A stretch of DNA of 57,815 bases from Neptunomonas qingdaonensis (GTDB lineage: Bacteria > Pseudomonadota > Gammaproteobacteria > Pseudomonadales > Balneatricaceae), in NCBI RefSeq assembly GCF_900113275.1, contig NZ_FOOU01000019.1, positions 1-57,815 of the forward strand, written 5' to 3'. Below the pieces are notes generated by a model, which did no database searches, was not told where the DNA came from, and worked only from the letters and a program-made list of their open reading frames with translations. Made by a program: the position numbers and the translations under genes. Numbering within the stretch: the first letter of the stretch is position 1; each line of letters opens with the position of its first letter. This document shows, in pieces, positions 56,990 to 57,815 of this stretch.

Positions 56990-57291
56990 TGGGGACATTT
57001 ACTTTAACCAATAAAGCCAAGGCTGATTTGAAATCTATCGCTACTTGCACACAGCGTAAGTGGGGAAAAAGCCAGCGCGGAATTTACTTGAAGCAATTTG
57101 ACGAAGCTTTCCATTTGATTTCAGATACGCCTGAGGTCGGGATCAAATGTGATTTTATTAAATTAGGCTACCGTAAATTTCCAAATATCAGTCACCTGAT
57201 TTTTTACCGAATACTCGATAATTCTAAAATCGAAGTTATCCGTATTTTACACAAGCGCATGGATGTAGAGATAAACTTCAGGAACCCATGA
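56989..57291 (+). CDS. parE: ParE-family toxin
   Basis: The 100-residue protein has the RelE/ParE fold pattern: LTNKAKADLKSIATCTQRKWG, a central helix YLKQFDEAFHLIS, and the end YRKFPNISHLIFYRILDNSKIEVIRILHKRMDVE. ParE toxins inhibit DNA gyrase. Length is complete and the frame intact, so the module may be functional. Confidence 0.92.
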   Translation: MGTFTLTNKAKADLKSIATCTQRKWGKSQRGIYLKQFDEAFHLISDTPEVGIKCDFIKLGYRKFPNISHLIFYRILDNSKIEVIRILHKRMDVEINFRNP

Positions 57292-57298
57292 TGGATTA

Positions 57299-57350
57299 GG
57301 GGACAGTTTACTTAATTCCTTAAAGTTGGCTGGGTTAAGTAAACTGCCCC
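57299..57350. repeat. REP-like hairpin, family A copies 4 and 5
   Basis: GGGGACAGTTTACTTAAT (57299-57316) is followed after a short loop by the inverted copy TTAAGTAAACTGCCCC (57335-57350, one mismatch), making a REP-type stem-loop 8 bases after the parE stop. A partial CTGCCCCTGAA lies at about 57370. Confidence 0.87.
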
Positions 57351-57378
57351 TGAAACTCCCAAAAGTAGGCTGCCCCTG

Positions 57379-57397
57379 AATTAAGTAAACTGTCCCC
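57379..57397 (-). repeat. REP-like repeat, family A copy 6
   Basis: AATTAAGTAAACTGTCCCC, then short CCGAAACTCC reiterations. It is inverted relative to copy 7 and flanks the PEP-CTERM fragment. Confidence 0.85.
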
Positions 57398-57415
57398 GAA
57401 ACTCCCCCGAAACTC

Positions 57416-57562
57416 CATTCCGACCTGAGTCCAGGAGGTGAGATCCGTGGTCAGGTCATCAGGCAAGCTAGTAGCACTGTCCCTGAGCCCGCGACTATGT
57501 TTCTCTTCGTTGCAGGCATCACTGGCCTTGCTCTCTCAAGACTACGCAGAAAGAAGAAATAA
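57416..57562 (+). pseudogene. Orphan C-terminal end of a PEP-CTERM protein gene
   Basis: The frame ending TAA at 57560-57562 encodes STVPEPATMFLFVAGITG then LALSRLRRKKK, a complete PEP-CTERM sorting signal (VPEP, hydrophobic helix, Arg/Lys tail), preceded by about 20 residues of Ser/Gly-rich sequence. The frame opens only at 57389 inside the REP-like repeat and has no start codon or signal peptide. It is a severed 3' end of a PEP-CTERM gene captured between inverted REP-like copies. A 62-codon frame across the same bases in another phase is not a gene. Confidence 0.8.
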
Positions 57563-57590
57563 AGTCTTATTCATCGTTGATCAGGAATAC

Positions 57591-57643
57591 GGGGACAGTT
57601 TACTTAATTCCTCAAAGCCGGCTTAGTTAAGTAAACTGTCCCC
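57591..57643. repeat. REP-like hairpin, family A copies 7 and 8
   Basis: GGGGACAGTTTACTTAA (57591-57607) and TTAAGTAAACTGTCCCC (57627-57643) form a perfect 17-base stem with a 19-base loop, 17 bases before the 3' end of pyrF. Confidence 0.9.
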
Positions 57644-57659
57644 ATAATTTATACGAAAC

Positions 57660-57815
57660 TCACGAGAAATTTAAAGAAAGGGCGATATCTTTCTCGATCG
57701 CTTCCAGTGCAGCCAGTGGATTTTTTGCCTGCGTAATAGGACGACCAATCACCAGATAGGTACTGCCCGCCTGTAATGCCTGCGAAGGCGTCATAATACG
57801 GCGCTGATCACCGAC
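57660..57815 (-). CDS. pyrF: Orotidine 5'-phosphate decarboxylase, C-terminal part (runs off the window)
   Basis: The last 51 codons are present, stop TGA at 57660-57662. They read [20 protein letters not shown] and [20 protein letters not shown], the conserved end of OMP decarboxylase with the phosphate-binding GRPIT. The enzyme makes UMP in pyrimidine synthesis. The rest lies past the window end. Confidence 0.9.
   Translation of the reverse strand, partial: VGDQRRIMTPSQALQAGSTYLVIGRPITQAKNPLAALEAIEKDIALSLNFS

Noticed and set aside
57438-57626. A 62-codon frame in the right-hand repeat cluster
   Set aside because: It is out of phase with the PEP-CTERM remnant and runs into REP sequence.
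1-57815. CRISPR arrays, tRNA, rRNA, exosortase, or phage integrase
   Set aside because: No regularly spaced repeats, tRNA-like folds with conserved T-loop sequence, rRNA sequence, exosortase motifs or integrase motifs were noticed on reading both strands.

Overview
The window is chromosomal DNA from a gammaproteobacterium, probably marine. The class call rests on a PdhR-aceE-aceF arrangement, a homodimeric-type 884-residue AceE, a TRAP transporter beside an FAD/Fe-S D-lactate dehydrogenase, and colanic-acid-like and Vps-like polysaccharide genes. I cannot name the genus from sequence alone. Most of the window is an exopolysaccharide (EPS) region; the rest is central metabolism and repeat-rich edges.

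Layout. (1) 1-1.4 kb: a truncated REP-associated transposase (RAYT) and a GDT1-family membrane protein bracketed by inverted copies of a REP-like repeat (core GGGGACAGTTTACTTAAT). (2) 1.4-2.3 kb: a PEP-CTERM protein with a sigma-54-type promoter. (3) 2.5-8.1 kb, minus strand: an export module with outer-membrane barrel, Wza-like exporter, Wzc tyrosine kinase, PHP-type tyrosine phosphatase and a VpsP-like protein, in the order of Vibrio vpsM-N-O-P. (4) 8.4-12.4 kb: galU, pgi and a UDP-glucose dehydrogenase homologue that has lost its catalytic cysteine. (5) 12.3-16.3 kb: VanZ-like protein, MBL/beta-CASP protein, a decayed RAYT element, a second PEP-CTERM gene with its own sigma-54-type promoter, and further relics. 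(6) 16.3-35.3 kb, minus strand: galE, manC, gmm, fcl, gmd, wcaI, wcaF, glycosyltransferases, Wzy-like and Wzx-like proteins, a GT56-type transferase, acyltransferase, vioA, rmlA, rmlB and a VpsL/WcaJ-type initiating transferase. The stretch from about 23 to 30 kb is markedly AT-rich. (7) 35.5-41.4 kb: a secreted helical protein of unknown function, a second Wzy_C-family protein, a true ugd, and wecC/wecB. (8) 41.6-47.5 kb: aceF, aceE, pdhR. (9) 47.5-54.0 kb: a perfect PdhR-type operator in front of a TRAP transporter operon whose binding-protein gene carries one in-frame stop, then D-lactate dehydrogenase. (10) 54-57.8 kb: universal stress protein, AEC transporter, ROK kinase, ParDE toxin-antitoxin, a REP cluster containing a PEP-CTERM gene remnant, and the 3' end of pyrF.

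Together the EPS genes predict a Wzx/Wzy-type polymer. Its precursors would be UDP-Glc, UDP-Gal, UDP-GlcA, GDP-Man, GDP-L-Fuc, UDP-ManNAcA and a dTDP-4-acetamido-4,6-dideoxyhexose. That mixes colanic-acid chemistry with enterobacterial-common-antigen-like chemistry. rmlC and rmlD are absent, so rhamnose is not the predicted product of rmlAB. The metabolic block fits lactate uptake, oxidation to pyruvate and entry into acetyl-CoA under one pyruvate-sensing regulator. No exosortase, tRNA, rRNA or CRISPR array was seen.
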